Origin: Sphingobacterium thalpophilum
Lineage (GTDB): Bacteria > Bacteroidota > Bacteroidia > Sphingobacteriales > Sphingobacteriaceae
NCBI RefSeq assembly: GCF_901482695.1
Contig: NZ_LR590484.1
Coordinates: forward strand, 5,084,001-5,148,000
Direction of reading: 5' to 3'
Length of the DNA stretch: 64,000 nucleotides
The stretch's first letter is position 1, and each line of letters opens with the position of its first letter. The translations under genes were made by a program, and so were the position numbers. Under the pieces are notes generated by a model. That model was given only the letters and a program-made list of their open reading frames with translations. It ran no database searches and was not told the origin of the DNA. This document shows positions 8,358 through 16,735 of the stretch, piece by piece.

Positions 8358-9149
8358 ATGCGATTTTACCTTCTTTTTAAAATAATATTCATCAGTGGCC
8401 TGCTGTATTCTTGCAACAACCAGAGTGCGACATTACCTCGTACGGAACAGGCGGACACTCTAGTGTATAGCAACAAAGTCATCGATGAGCATAGCAAGTA
8501 TTTTTTAAAGGAAGAAGATCATCTGGATACAACATATTTCAGAGCAAGTTACCCTGTTTTTAAAGACAGCAGCATCAATAAGCTTGTGTCTGCTGTGGTT
8601 CATTTGGAAGGTGACACCAGCATGGAAGACGCTGCTCGCCGCTTTATTAGCTCTTATAACGAATATGTCGATGACAACCACGGCATCTCGACCGCTACCT
8701 GGAACCGAGACCTGCGGATAGATGTTGTAGCCAACACAGCCTCTTTATTGAGCCTGCGCACTAAACAAGAGGAATATACCGGCGGCGCTCACGGAGACCA
8801 CTTTACCTTATATTCCAACTTTGACAGGCGCACAGTGCGTCCCATCACCATAAACGATATCATTCAGGAGGAAAACAAAAGTGAATTTTTGAAGATAGCT
8901 GAACAGCATTTCCGTAAACAGGAAGGTCTCGGCAAAGACGATTCCTTAAGCGGAAAATATTTTTTTGACGACGGCAAGTTTGCTTTGGCAGATAACTTCA
9001 CTTTCGAAAAAGATCATATTCTCTTCTATTATAACATTTACGAAATCAAATCCTATGCCGAGGGTAATACCGAATTACGTATTCCCTATTCTAAATTTAA
9101 GCATCTGATTTCCGAAAAAGGGTTAGAATATATCCATAGTATCCATTAG
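8358..9149 (+). CDS. DUF4163/DUF3298 (RsiV-like) lipoprotein
   Basis: Signal peptide ends in a lipobox (GLLYSC, Cys 19), so a lipid-anchored envelope protein is expected. The body carries the pattern of the paired DUF4163-DUF3298 domains: YFRASYPVF early, LLSLRTKQEEYTGGAHGDHF in the centre, and the closing FYYNIYEIKSYAEGNTELRIPYS. This is the extracytoplasmic part seen in the lysozyme-binding anti-sigma factor RsiV and in many free-standing lipoproteins of unknown role. There is no anti-sigma domain here. It lies 21 bases after the acetyltransferase and 23 before aspartate kinase. Confidence 0.85.
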   Translation: MRFYLLFKIIFISGLLYSCNNQSATLPRTEQADTLVYSNKVIDEHSKYFLKEEDHLDTTYFRASYPVFKDSSINKLVSAVVHLEGDTSMEDAARRFISSYNEYVDDNHGISTATWNRDLRIDVVANTASLLSLRTKQEEYTGGAHGDHFTLYSNFDRRTVRPITINDIIQEENKSEFLKIAEQHFRKQEGLGKDDSLSGKYFFDDGKFALADNFTFEKDHILFYYNIYEIKSYAEGNTELRIPYSKFKHLISEKGLEYIHSIH

Positions 9150-9172
9150 CAGTCAACTTAACAATACAATAA

Positions 9173-10432
9173 ATGCAGGTTTTTAAATTTGGAGGTGCAT
9201 CAGTAAAAGATGCCGAAAGTGTCAGAAATTCAGCCCGGATAATCTCGAAGTATAAAGGTGAAGCCTTACTGGTTGTCATCTCCGCCATGGGAAAAACGAC
9301 AAACCTTCTGGAGAAGCTGACCAAAGAATACTACAATAATACAGGTTTACAGTTTCAGACCCTAGAGGAAGCCAAGGCTTTTCATTTCCATATACTACAG
9401 GAATTATTCCCCACAGGAGGAACTATATTTGACGAAATCGCCAATTGCTTTGTCGAGATAGAATGGATTCTGGAAGAAGATCCACAAGATTCATACGATT
9501 ACTTATTCGATCAGATTGTATCGATGGGAGAACTGATCTCTACGAAGATCGTGGCGGCATATTTAGCATCTACCGGTGAAAAAGTCAAATGGCTGGACGC
9601 AAGGGATTATATCTTAACGGACAATACGTACCGCGAGGCCATTGTAGACTGGAGCAAAACAGAGGAAAAGATACGTGCTGAGCTACCCTCAATTTTAGAT
9701 AGCTATATTGTCATTACGCAGGGCTTCCTTGGCGGTACATCAGAAAACTTTACAACTACATTGGGACGGGAAGGATCCGATTATTCTGCAGCCATTTTTG
9801 CAGCCTGTCTAAACGCCGAAAATGTGACCATCTGGAAGGATGTACCAGGTGTCCTCAACGCCGATCCGAAATGGTTTGAAAAGACTGAACTGATTCCTGA
9901 ACTTTCGTACACCGATGCTATAGAACTCACGTATTATGGAGCAACCGTCATCCACCCCAAAACGATCAAGCCTTTGCAAAACAAAAAAATTGCGTTGAAC
10001 GTACGATCTTTTGTTGACCCAGAATCTCCGGGAACAGTCATCAAAAGTACCAATCAAACCTTGCCGGTACCGTCTTTTATTTTTAAGGTAAATCAGATCT
10101 TTATATCGATATCACCACGGGACTTTTCATTTATCGTGGAGGACAATCTCCGGGATATTTTCAATCTGTTTCACCAGCACCGGATCAAGATCAACATGAT
10201 GCGCAATACTGCAATCAACTTTGCGGTGTCTGTGGATGATACTGGGCAGAACCTGACGGACCTCATTGCCGAACTCGAACAACGCTTTAAAGTTACCCAT
10301 GAATCGGGACTTGAATTGATCACAATACGTTATTACAACCAAGAAACCATCAATCGTGTATTGGTGGATAAAGAAGTGATCAGCGAATTAAAAGATACCT
10401 ATACCTGTCAGCTCCTTGTTAAAAAAATATAG
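9173..10432 (+). CDS. lysC: Aspartate kinase (monofunctional)
   Basis: Phosphorylates aspartate, the first step toward lysine, threonine, methionine and diaminopimelate. Begins with the diagnostic VFKFGGASVKD. The catalytic domain spans about residues 1-290, with TTLGREGSDYSAA and the conserved GATVIHPKTI. The last ~120 residues form ACT-type regulatory domains, so feedback control is likely. There is no homoserine dehydrogenase domain, unlike ThrA. The symbol is by function; which paralogue this is cannot be told from one locus. The methyltransferase gene starts at the very next base after the stop. Confidence 0.92.
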   Translation: MQVFKFGGASVKDAESVRNSARIISKYKGEALLVVISAMGKTTNLLEKLTKEYYNNTGLQFQTLEEAKAFHFHILQELFPTGGTIFDEIANCFVEIEWILEEDPQDSYDYLFDQIVSMGELISTKIVAAYLASTGEKVKWLDARDYILTDNTYREAIVDWSKTEEKIRAELPSILDSYIVITQGFLGGTSENFTTTLGREGSDYSAAIFAACLNAENVTIWKDVPGVLNADPKWFEKTELIPELSYTDAIELTYYGATVIHPKTIKPLQNKKIALNVRSFVDPESPGTVIKSTNQTLPVPSFIFKVNQIFISISPRDFSFIVEDNLRDIFNLFHQHRIKINMMRNTAINFAVSVDDTGQNLTDLIAELEQRFKVTHESGLELITIRYYNQETINRVLVDKEVISELKDTYTCQLLVKKI

Positions 10433-11620
10433 ATGAATACATTGATCCTTCAAAAGGAGGTCCAGCAATTTTTGGAAAGCAATCTGGATGCATCTCCGGC
10501 AAAAATAGCATTAAAAAAAACACCTTTTGAGGGTATATCCTCGTCAGAACTAGCTACTCAACTAGATGGCAAGCAGCGTGCACGTACTAAAATGCCACAC
10601 TGGTCCCGTACCGCCGGCGTTTACTATCCGCCCAAATTAAATATGGAACAGTGTTCGTCCGAACTGACAGCCCGTTTCAAAAGTTCGCTGATAAAAGAAG
10701 GAGCTCATTTAATTGATCTGACAAGTGGATTCGGGGTGGATAGCTTTTATTTTGCAACGAGAGCTGGACGGGTCGTATCTTGCGAGCGGGACGCAGAGCT
10801 TGCGGCCATATCTGCCCACAACGCCTCGGTATTGGGAGCTGACAACATCCTGGTTGAACACACGGATGGCGTAGATTACATACTAAAACAAACGACGGAT
10901 CACGTTGATTATATTTATCTGGATCCATCCAGAAGGGTGCAAACTAGAAAGGTCTTCCTGCTGGAAGAGTGTGAACCTGATCTGGTAACCCTTCAAAAGG
11001 GATTGTTGGCACGTTCGGCTGTAGTGATAAGTAAACTAGCCCCGCTACTCGACATATCATCAGCGTTGAATAGGTTAATGAGCGTGAAGGATGTTTATAT
11101 TGTATCCGTGCACAACGAATGTAAAGAACTGCTCTTCGTACAGGAAAAAGGTTATGAAGATATGCCGACGATCCATGCAGTACGCCTTTTAAAACAATTG
11201 CCACAGACCTTCTCGTTTACATACGAAGAAGAACGTTTGGCAATCGCTGAATACAGCGAGCCGTTATCCTATCTTTATGAACCTGATGTTGCACTGACCA
11301 AGGCCGGCGCTTTCAAAACACTTGCCCGACGATATGATATCAAAAAGCTACATAAACACAGTCACCTGTATACCTCTTCTCAAAAAATCTCTGATTTTCC
11401 CGGAAAAATATTTTCGGTTGAGCAAGTAGAATCGTTTACAGATTTCAAAAAGAACAAAAACGGACTGATCGCGGACATCAGCGCGCGAAATTTTCCATTG
11501 AAAACTGAGGAAATCAAAAAGAAATTTAAGGTTCGGGATGGCGGTCACTCCTTTGTATTTTTTACCACAACTGTAAATGATCAGCTTACTGTCATACATA
11601 CGAATCGGATCTCAGAATAG
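10433..11620 (+). CDS. SAM-dependent methyltransferase with THUMP-like domain
   Basis: A class I methyltransferase. The SAM-binding motif is LIDLTSGFGVDS (about residues 96-107), and the catalytic-type motif YIYLDPSRR (about 162-170) is characteristic of a Bacteroidota family with a THUMP-like C-terminal domain. DPSRR resembles the motif IV of RNA and protein N-methylases, so an RNA substrate is plausible but not shown. The C-terminal third (from about 290) is the THUMP-like part. The ATG directly abuts the aspartate kinase stop, so it is translated from the same message; this coupling to amino-acid synthesis looks fortuitous or is simply unexplained. Confidence 0.82.
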   Translation: MNTLILQKEVQQFLESNLDASPAKIALKKTPFEGISSSELATQLDGKQRARTKMPHWSRTAGVYYPPKLNMEQCSSELTARFKSSLIKEGAHLIDLTSGFGVDSFYFATRAGRVVSCERDAELAAISAHNASVLGADNILVEHTDGVDYILKQTTDHVDYIYLDPSRRVQTRKVFLLEECEPDLVTLQKGLLARSAVVISKLAPLLDISSALNRLMSVKDVYIVSVHNECKELLFVQEKGYEDMPTIHAVRLLKQLPQTFSFTYEEERLAIAEYSEPLSYLYEPDVALTKAGAFKTLARRYDIKKLHKHSHLYTSSQKISDFPGKIFSVEQVESFTDFKKNKNGLIADISARNFPLKTEEIKKKFKVRDGGHSFVFFTTTVNDQLTVIHTNRISE

Positions 11621-11666
11621 ACATTTTCATTACAATTGTCGAAGTACTTCTCCGTAATTTTAGGTC

Positions 11667-12656
11667 ATGGATAAAATAGTACTATCAACATTGGATTTAG
11701 CTCCGGTCAAAAAAGGTGAAAATGCGGCAGGCGCCATCGCGCGTAGTGTAAAAATCGCACAGCATATAGAATCATTGGATTTTCAAAGAGTCTGGTACGC
11801 AGAGCACCACAATATGGAGTATATTGCCAGTTCGGCCACCTCCCTATTGATACAACATATTGCTTCAAAAACTAACCGGATCCGGGTCGGCTCAGGTGGC
11901 ATCATGTTGCCAAACCACGCACCTCTCGTCATCGCGGAACAATTTGGCACCTTAGAGACGTTATTTCCGGGACGTATAGACCTCGGCCTGGGCCGGGCTC
12001 CGGGCACGGACCAATTGACTGCCATGGCATTACGCAGGAACAACTTGAATACAGCATTCCAGTTCCCACAGGACGTGAAGGACCTGCAGCGATACTTTAA
12101 TGAAGCAAATTATGACGCCAAAGTACGTGCTTTTCCCGGTGAGGGATTGGACATACCGCTCTATATACTGGGGTCGAGTACAGATAGCGCATACTTGGCA
12201 GCAAGCCTAGGTCTACCTTATGCATTTGCAACCCATTTTGCTCCAGCGCAATTTGCCTCGGCGAGCATGATTTATCACCAAAACTTCGTACCGTCTGAAG
12301 CGCTGGAAAAACCGTACTTCATTTCATGTGTCAACGTTGTTGCTGCGGATACGACTGAGGAAGCTGAACACTTATCGACCAGCTTTTACAATTTATTTGC
12401 GGGTATTGTTACCAATAGTAGAAAACCATTATCCCCACCCACTGAGCAAGTGATTTACAAAGGTATCCCAGCGATCGAACAGGCAGTTCAAGGAATGGCG
12501 TCCTGCGCATTTGTAGGTGACAAAAATAAAATTGGTCCAGAAATAGAGAAATTTGCTGCCGACCATAAAGTGAACGAAATTATGGCCACTTCCTACATTT
12601 TCGATGATGACAAGTGCCTGAAATCCTTTTCACTGCTCAGGGAAGCACTTTCTTAA
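11667..12656 (+). CDS. LLM-class flavin-dependent oxidoreductase
   Basis: Luciferase-like monooxygenase fold of 329 residues. Diagnostic stretches are VWYAEHHNMEYIASS, IRVGSGGIMLPNHAPL and RIDLGLGRAPGTD, which build the FMN or F420 pocket of the alkanal monooxygenase-like group. This subgroup (MsnO8/YhbW-like) has no firmly known substrate. It lies 46 bases downstream of the methyltransferase on the same strand and is the last gene of this run. A ~125-base gap without a clear terminator follows. Confidence 0.9.
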   Translation: MDKIVLSTLDLAPVKKGENAAGAIARSVKIAQHIESLDFQRVWYAEHHNMEYIASSATSLLIQHIASKTNRIRVGSGGIMLPNHAPLVIAEQFGTLETLFPGRIDLGLGRAPGTDQLTAMALRRNNLNTAFQFPQDVKDLQRYFNEANYDAKVRAFPGEGLDIPLYILGSSTDSAYLAASLGLPYAFATHFAPAQFASASMIYHQNFVPSEALEKPYFISCVNVVAADTTEEAEHLSTSFYNLFAGIVTNSRKPLSPPTEQVIYKGIPAIEQAVQGMASCAFVGDKNKIGPEIEKFAADHKVNEIMATSYIFDDDKCLKSFSLLREALS

Positions 12657-12783
12657 GATAGCATTCCTACCGCGAGTTTTATGTCTATCCGTTGACTAGT
12701 CTATGAATAAATTGTTCGACGACTGCCCGCTGTTCTTGCATATCATAAGCAATTTATCTAAGTTTAAATAAAATTAGCGGTAT

Positions 12784-13584
12784 ATGATTAGATATTTTGC
12801 TTCCATGATATGGGCGTTTTTGGTGCTGCAAGCCTGTAATACATCCACTACGGAGCGGAAGGCAGTCGCTACATCCAAGTCAGACTCCCTAGACAGTCTC
12901 CCTCCAAATGTCAACAGATCAGTCCGTGCGCCTGTTAAAGCGGACACTTCCGCCGGACAGATCTTTCTCGTCCGTAGTTACCGCATTTGGGAAGGAGACC
13001 CGACAGCAGTACTGAATAAAGACTGGTTCGATCTTTATGAACAAGATGGGAAGTACTTTCTAGATAAGGTCGACTATGTGCTTCGGGATGGCTTCGATGA
13101 ATGTGCACAGGTGGCTACTAAGAATGTAGAATCGAAACGAAATTCGCTTTTGTTCCTCAAAATTAATGGGTTGAAACCCGGTATTGTGGAACACGTCGCA
13201 ATACGCCATGCAGAAATATGGCCAAAGGAATCCGTGGAGTACCGTTTCCGCAACCAGCTAATCACACTTAAAGCTTCAGGAGATATCAAATCCACACAGG
13301 TGCAGAGCGATGAAAATGAACACGAAAAACTATTTCACGAAGTCGCAAACTATCAACTGGGCTATCAGCTGCAAGGACAGCAAAAGGAAATGGTAATTTT
13401 CCGAAAGGAACAGTTTGACGGTGTATTTATGACAACATTGTTTGCGGGCGATATCGATGCTGATGGACAGCTAGATTTTGTCTTTTCTAATCCAGGTAAC
13501 TACGAAGAAGAGTCTATTCTACTGCTGCTTTCCAATCACGGCAACCCGAAGATCTACGAGGCTGACGAACAATTCGATTGTTAA
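12784..13584 (+). CDS. Hypothetical lipoprotein
   Basis: Not assigned to a known family. A signal sequence with lipobox (LVLQAC, Cys 18) predicts a lipid-anchored envelope protein of 266 residues. A Ser/Asp/Pro-rich linker follows, then a mostly beta-rich body. Near the C-terminus GDIDADGQLDFVFSNPG resembles the calcium-binding DxDxDG loop of FG-GAP or VCBS repeats (Asp-rich, ending in LDF), but only one copy is visible. A promoter candidate upstream has TTG, a 20-base spacer and TAAGTTTA near 12760. The DUF1345 gene starts 10 bases later, so the two are probably co-transcribed. Confidence 0.7.
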   Translation: MIRYFASMIWAFLVLQACNTSTTERKAVATSKSDSLDSLPPNVNRSVRAPVKADTSAGQIFLVRSYRIWEGDPTAVLNKDWFDLYEQDGKYFLDKVDYVLRDGFDECAQVATKNVESKRNSLLFLKINGLKPGIVEHVAIRHAEIWPKESVEYRFRNQLITLKASGDIKSTQVQSDENEHEKLFHEVANYQLGYQLQGQQKEMVIFRKEQFDGVFMTTLFAGDIDADGQLDFVFSNPGNYEEESILLLLSNHGNPKIYEADEQFDC

Positions 13585-13594
13585 TTGAATAGTC

Positions 13595-14251
13595 ATGAAT
13601 AAGGTTAAGGAGTATTTGCACCATATGCAGTCGATCCATCGCGCTTCGGCAGCAGCTATTGTTTTTATACTGATTTTTTTCTTATCGCCCATTAAGTCTT
13701 TGATGTTATTAAACCTTATTCTGAGCTGGCTGGGCTTTTGTCTATGTTATATCTTCTTGTCTTGGTACGTCTTCTATACGATGCCTATTGCGACTATTGC
13801 AAAAAAAGCCCAGCAAGAAGATGGAAGCCGGCTATTCGTCTCTTTCTCTATTATTTTAGTAACGCTGTGCTGTTTTGTATCGGTGTTGAGTATCATCATC
13901 TCGAGCAAAGATAGCCAGTTCGATGAAATGGTGATTATCATCACCTGCATGTCAGCTATGTTGGCATCGTGGCCTTTGGTCCACACCATCTACACATTCC
14001 ATTACGCGTGGTTGTACTATGAATACGATGGCGCAGGAAGCGGATTGGAATTTCCGGGCGACGGAAAACCCGATTATCTCGACTTCGCTTATTTCGCATT
14101 TGTCATGGGCTGCACCTTTCAGGTCTCCGATGTAAGCGTCTCCTCTAAAAAAATACGAAGGGTAACACTGTTCCATGGTCTGTTATCTTTTGCCTTGAAT
14201 ACGTTTGTAGTTGCATTGACGATTAATATCATTTCGGGCTTGATCAATTGA
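13595..14251 (+). CDS. DUF1345 membrane protein
   Basis: A 218-residue integral membrane protein with about five hydrophobic helices (near residues 17-55, 82-105, 112-135, 168-185 and 190-215). The conserved features of DUF1345 are visible: HTIYTFHYAWLYY and the segment YLDFAYFAFVMGCTFQVSDVSV. Function unknown in all organisms I know of. It follows the hypothetical lipoprotein by 10 bases and precedes another small lipoprotein, so it may form part of an envelope operon. Confidence 0.85.
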   Translation: MNKVKEYLHHMQSIHRASAAAIVFILIFFLSPIKSLMLLNLILSWLGFCLCYIFLSWYVFYTMPIATIAKKAQQEDGSRLFVSFSIILVTLCCFVSVLSIIISSKDSQFDEMVIIITCMSAMLASWPLVHTIYTFHYAWLYYEYDGAGSGLEFPGDGKPDYLDFAYFAFVMGCTFQVSDVSVSSKKIRRVTLFHGLLSFALNTFVVALTINIISGLIN

Positions 14252-14294
14252 GTTTCTAATGAAAAAAGCTTATTTTAGTCCAAAATTTAGCGGC

Positions 14295-14678
14295 ATGAAA
14301 TTATCACAGATATTCGTTCTATTCTTTTTGTTTTTTATTACCAATATTTCATGTAAAAAGAACGAGAGCACGACAGGTGATGCCCCGGCGGTCACGGGTA
14401 GTTTTATAGGCCGTGTCCGGTTTCAGGGGAATGCCCTGGATGTTGACAGGGAAAACCGATTGATACGCATACTGCGGGAGAATAATTCAACCTTTAGGAT
14501 AGAATTCTATACAGGAATTCCAAATATCACGGGTATTGTATTTGAACAAACGAACGATAGTACCTGGACATCCAACGACAACACAGAGACCCAATTAGTT
14601 AAGGTTGAGGGATCTTCCCTGGAAATCGACTACCAACTCAACGGTCAGAGCTGGAAAGTGGACGCGGTACGACGATAA
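14295..14678 (+). CDS. Small hypothetical lipoprotein
   Basis: Unrecognised. The frame is open from an ATG at 14259, but the ATG at 14295 (MKLSQIFVLF) puts a normal signal peptide at the N-terminus with lipobox TNISC, so I prefer it. The mature part of about 105 residues is rich in Asn, Thr and beta-branched residues and looks beta-stranded; no Cys beyond the lipid site. It sits 43 bases after the DUF1345 gene on the same strand. The following dyad and promoter belong to the cytochrome gene. Confidence 0.65.
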   Translation: MKLSQIFVLFFLFFITNISCKKNESTTGDAPAVTGSFIGRVRFQGNALDVDRENRLIRILRENNSTFRIEFYTGIPNITGIVFEQTNDSTWTSNDNTETQLVKVEGSSLEIDYQLNGQSWKVDAVRR

Positions 14679-14721
14679 CACAACACTGCTGAAAAGAAAT
14701 GTCATAATAATTTCATTTTCG

Positions 14722-14753
14722 TTTGTATATTGCTTTTCTTATGCTTATATTTA
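14722..14753 (+). promoter_or_regulatory. Promoter with overlapping 14-bp inverted repeat, upstream of cytochrome gene
   Basis: TTTG at 14722-14725, a 20-base spacer and TATATTTA at 14746-14753 match the Bacteroidota -33/-7 promoter pattern. A perfect inverted repeat (arms 14733-14746 and 14758-14771, loop of 11) covers the spacer and the start site. Its right arm also holds the purine-rich sequence just before the ATG at 14776. It could be an operator or an RNA structure limiting translation. Confidence 0.55.
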
Positions 14754-14775
14754 GCTAAAGCATAAGAAAAGAGAA

Positions 14776-15195
14776 ATGAAACACCTAAAAAAGATAGGCG
14801 CGATAGCGTCGGTATTTGCTATTGCCCTCGCGTTAAGCGCATTTAATTCTCAGCAGGAGAAGTCTCAGCAAGATCCTAAGCCGACCAACCTCAAAGTGCT
14901 CCCTAAAAATATATCACATGACGAACTCATAGCCACAATGAAGGAGTTTAATGTGGCACTAGGAGTCAAATGCGGTTTCTGTCATGCCCCATCCAAAGAA
15001 GACCCCAAAAAGCTGGATTTTGCAAGTGACGAAAATCCTAAAAAAGAAATTGGCAGGGCGATGATCAAAATGACGCAAAAGATTAATAAGAAATACTTTA
15101 ACCGAAGTTGGGACAATGCACCGGCCAAAGCGATTTCATGCAAAACCTGCCATGGAGGCAAGGAAACTCCCGAAATGGTGCTCGCTAAAAACTAA
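14776..15195 (+). CDS. Diheme c-type cytochrome, photosynthetic-reaction-centre-subunit-like
   Basis: A secreted protein of 139 residues with an N-terminal signal (about 1-23) and two heme-attachment motifs, CGFCH (around residue 69) and CKTCH (around 122). Heme ligation by His in CxxCH is direct from the sequence. The spacing and the region VALGVKCGFCHAPS resemble the cytochrome-subunit domain (PF02276-like) common in Bacteroidota and Acidobacteriota without photosynthesis. An electron-carrier role in the periplasm or on the membrane is inferred. It has its own promoter with an operator-like dyad and its own terminator, so it is probably a single-gene, regulated unit. Confidence 0.88.
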   Translation: MKHLKKIGAIASVFAIALALSAFNSQQEKSQQDPKPTNLKVLPKNISHDELIATMKEFNVALGVKCGFCHAPSKEDPKKLDFASDENPKKEIGRAMIKMTQKINKKYFNRSWDNAPAKAISCKTCHGGKETPEMVLAKN

Positions 15196-15214
15196 TCAAA
15201 CACTATATTCATGT

Positions 15215-15248
15215 AACACCATAAGGTTATCCTTGTGGTGTTTTTTTT
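15215..15248 (+). terminator. Terminator of the cytochrome gene
   Basis: A 12-bp stem with one mismatch (15215-15226 with 15231-15242) and a four-base loop is followed by eight T residues, 20 bases after the stop codon. Confidence 0.85.
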
Positions 15249-15268
15249 CACATTTTGTGTCGGGGAAC

Positions 15269-15302
15269 AAAAAAGGCCTCTCATCATGAGAAGCCTTTTT
15301 TT
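15269..15302 (-). terminator. Terminator of tRNA-Leu
   Basis: Read on the minus strand, an A/T-flanked stem (AAAAAGGC with GCCTTTTT plus the inner CTCAT/ATGAG pairing) ends in a T-run. It begins four bases after the tRNA 3' end. Confidence 0.75.
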
Positions 15303-15305
15303 GCG

Positions 15306-15385
15306 TACCCGGAGCCGGAGTCGAACCGGCACGGTTTCCCACTGGTGTTTGAGACCAGCGCGTCTACCAATTCCGCCATCCGGGC
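15306..15385 (-). tRNA. tRNA-Leu (anticodon CAA)
   Basis: Folds as a class II tRNA on the minus strand. The acceptor stem pairs GCCCGGA with TCCGGGT (one G-T at the end) with discriminator A. The D arm contains AATTGGTAGAC, the anticodon loop is CTCAAAC between CTGGT and ACCAG, and the variable arm is long (TGGGAAACCGT). The T arm is GCCGG-TTCGACT-CCGGC. The anticodon CAA reads leucine codon TTG. CCA is not encoded. A consensus promoter lies 20 bases upstream and a terminator follows. Confidence 0.95.
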
Positions 15386-15404
15386 ATATCCGTTTGGGAT
15401 GATG

Positions 15405-15435
15405 CAAAAGTACGCAAAGTTTTTATTATTCCAAA
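15405..15435 (-). promoter_or_regulatory. Consensus promoter of tRNA-Leu
   Basis: On the minus strand TTTG (15435-15432), a 19-base spacer and TACTTTTG (15412-15405) give a perfect Bacteroidota -33/-7 promoter. The predicted start site lies roughly 10-15 bases before the mature tRNA 5' end. Confidence 0.8.
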
Positions 15436-15566
15436 TTATACTACAGGCGTTTTTTTAAACTGACTGAAAATGAATAAGAAATTTTTATTATTCTATTTTA
15501 AACCCTGATTTCTGACTATCAGATACGTTTTTTTGTTAATTTAGAAGAAACAATCCGTATCACAGC

Positions 15567-16523
15567 ATGAAGAAAGCAAAACTAGGAAATAGTGAGATCG
15601 AATTTAAGCCGATGGTATTTGGTGCTAATGTGTTTGGCTGGACCGTAGATGAACAGCGGTCATTCGCTTTGCTTGATGCATTTGTTGATATGGGATTTAG
15701 CTTTATTGATACTTCGAACAACTATTCGCATTGGGTGCCCGGCCATAGTGGGTCAGAATCGGAAACGATCATTGGTCGATGGATAAGCAAAAGAGATATC
15801 CGCAACAGCGTGCAGATCGCTACAAAGGTAGGCGGGCGCCGTGTAGACAATGACAAGCCCAACCTGAAAAAAGATTACATCATCAAGTGTGCAGAAGAGT
15901 CGCTCCGACGGCTGCAGGTTGAAACTATAGATCTTTACCAGTCGCATCACGATGACCTCTCAACACCCATAGATGAGACACTAGAAGCTTATCAACAGCT
16001 CATACAGTCTGGCAAGGTGAAGTGGATTGGTGCGTCCAACCTAAGTGTCGAACGCATCAAGGATTCTCTGGAGATAGCGCATAGACATAACCTACCGGCC
16101 TATGTGGCAATCCAACCGGAATATAATCTGTATGACCGTGATAAATTTGAGCAACAATATGCGCAGCTCGCAGCCGATAATCATTTGGGGGTGATCACCT
16201 ACTACTCGCTCGCGAGCGGGTTTCTATCGGGTAAATACCGTAATCTGGATGATATCAAAGAAGCCAAGCGCATCGTGGCATTAAAAGATCGATTCAATCC
16301 ACGTGGACTACGCATTCTGGATGCCCTGGCTGAGGTAAGCCATAATCAGCAGGCCCCCATGTCTGCCATAGCCCTCGCTTGGTTACTCCATAAACCATGC
16401 GTTACAGCGCCCATCGTAAGCGCAACTTCCATCCAGCAGTTGGAAGAACTGGCCCTAGCAATACAGATTGAGCTGTCTGAAGAGGAAATGCGGATTCTTG
16501 ACGCGGCTAGCTCTCACCGTTAA
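15567..16523 (+). CDS. Aldo/keto reductase
   Basis: A 318-residue TIM-barrel NADPH oxidoreductase. The catalytic tetrad is recognisable: Asp in FIDTSNNYS, the Tyr of the same motif, Lys in IATKVGG, and His in YQSHHDD. The NADPH-binding C-terminal part has PIVSATSIQQLEEL, as in the AKR11-12 or YdhF/YajO-like group. The substrate cannot be read from the sequence. It is monocistronic, with the tRNA-Leu unit transcribed away from it. No clear terminator follows; the next 210 bases are AT-rich and hold no gene that I can see. Confidence 0.92.
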   Translation: MKKAKLGNSEIEFKPMVFGANVFGWTVDEQRSFALLDAFVDMGFSFIDTSNNYSHWVPGHSGSESETIIGRWISKRDIRNSVQIATKVGGRRVDNDKPNLKKDYIIKCAEESLRRLQVETIDLYQSHHDDLSTPIDETLEAYQQLIQSGKVKWIGASNLSVERIKDSLEIAHRHNLPAYVAIQPEYNLYDRDKFEQQYAQLAADNHLGVITYYSLASGFLSGKYRNLDDIKEAKRIVALKDRFNPRGLRILDALAEVSHNQQAPMSAIALAWLLHKPCVTAPIVSATSIQQLEELALAIQIELSEEEMRILDAASSHR

Positions 16524-16735
16524 CACAGCAATAATAAGACACTGATATACAATCCTATATAATATTAGACATTTATATTCAGAATTTTATTTTGCGTCAA
16601 ATAGAATAACAGCACTTCCGACCAGAAAATCATTTCACAAAAAAGTTTATATGAACAAAGCTAATGTACTGATATATAGATACAAATAAATGATTGCAAA
16701 ATATTATTCTGTCGAAAAAAAAGTACTACCTCAGC

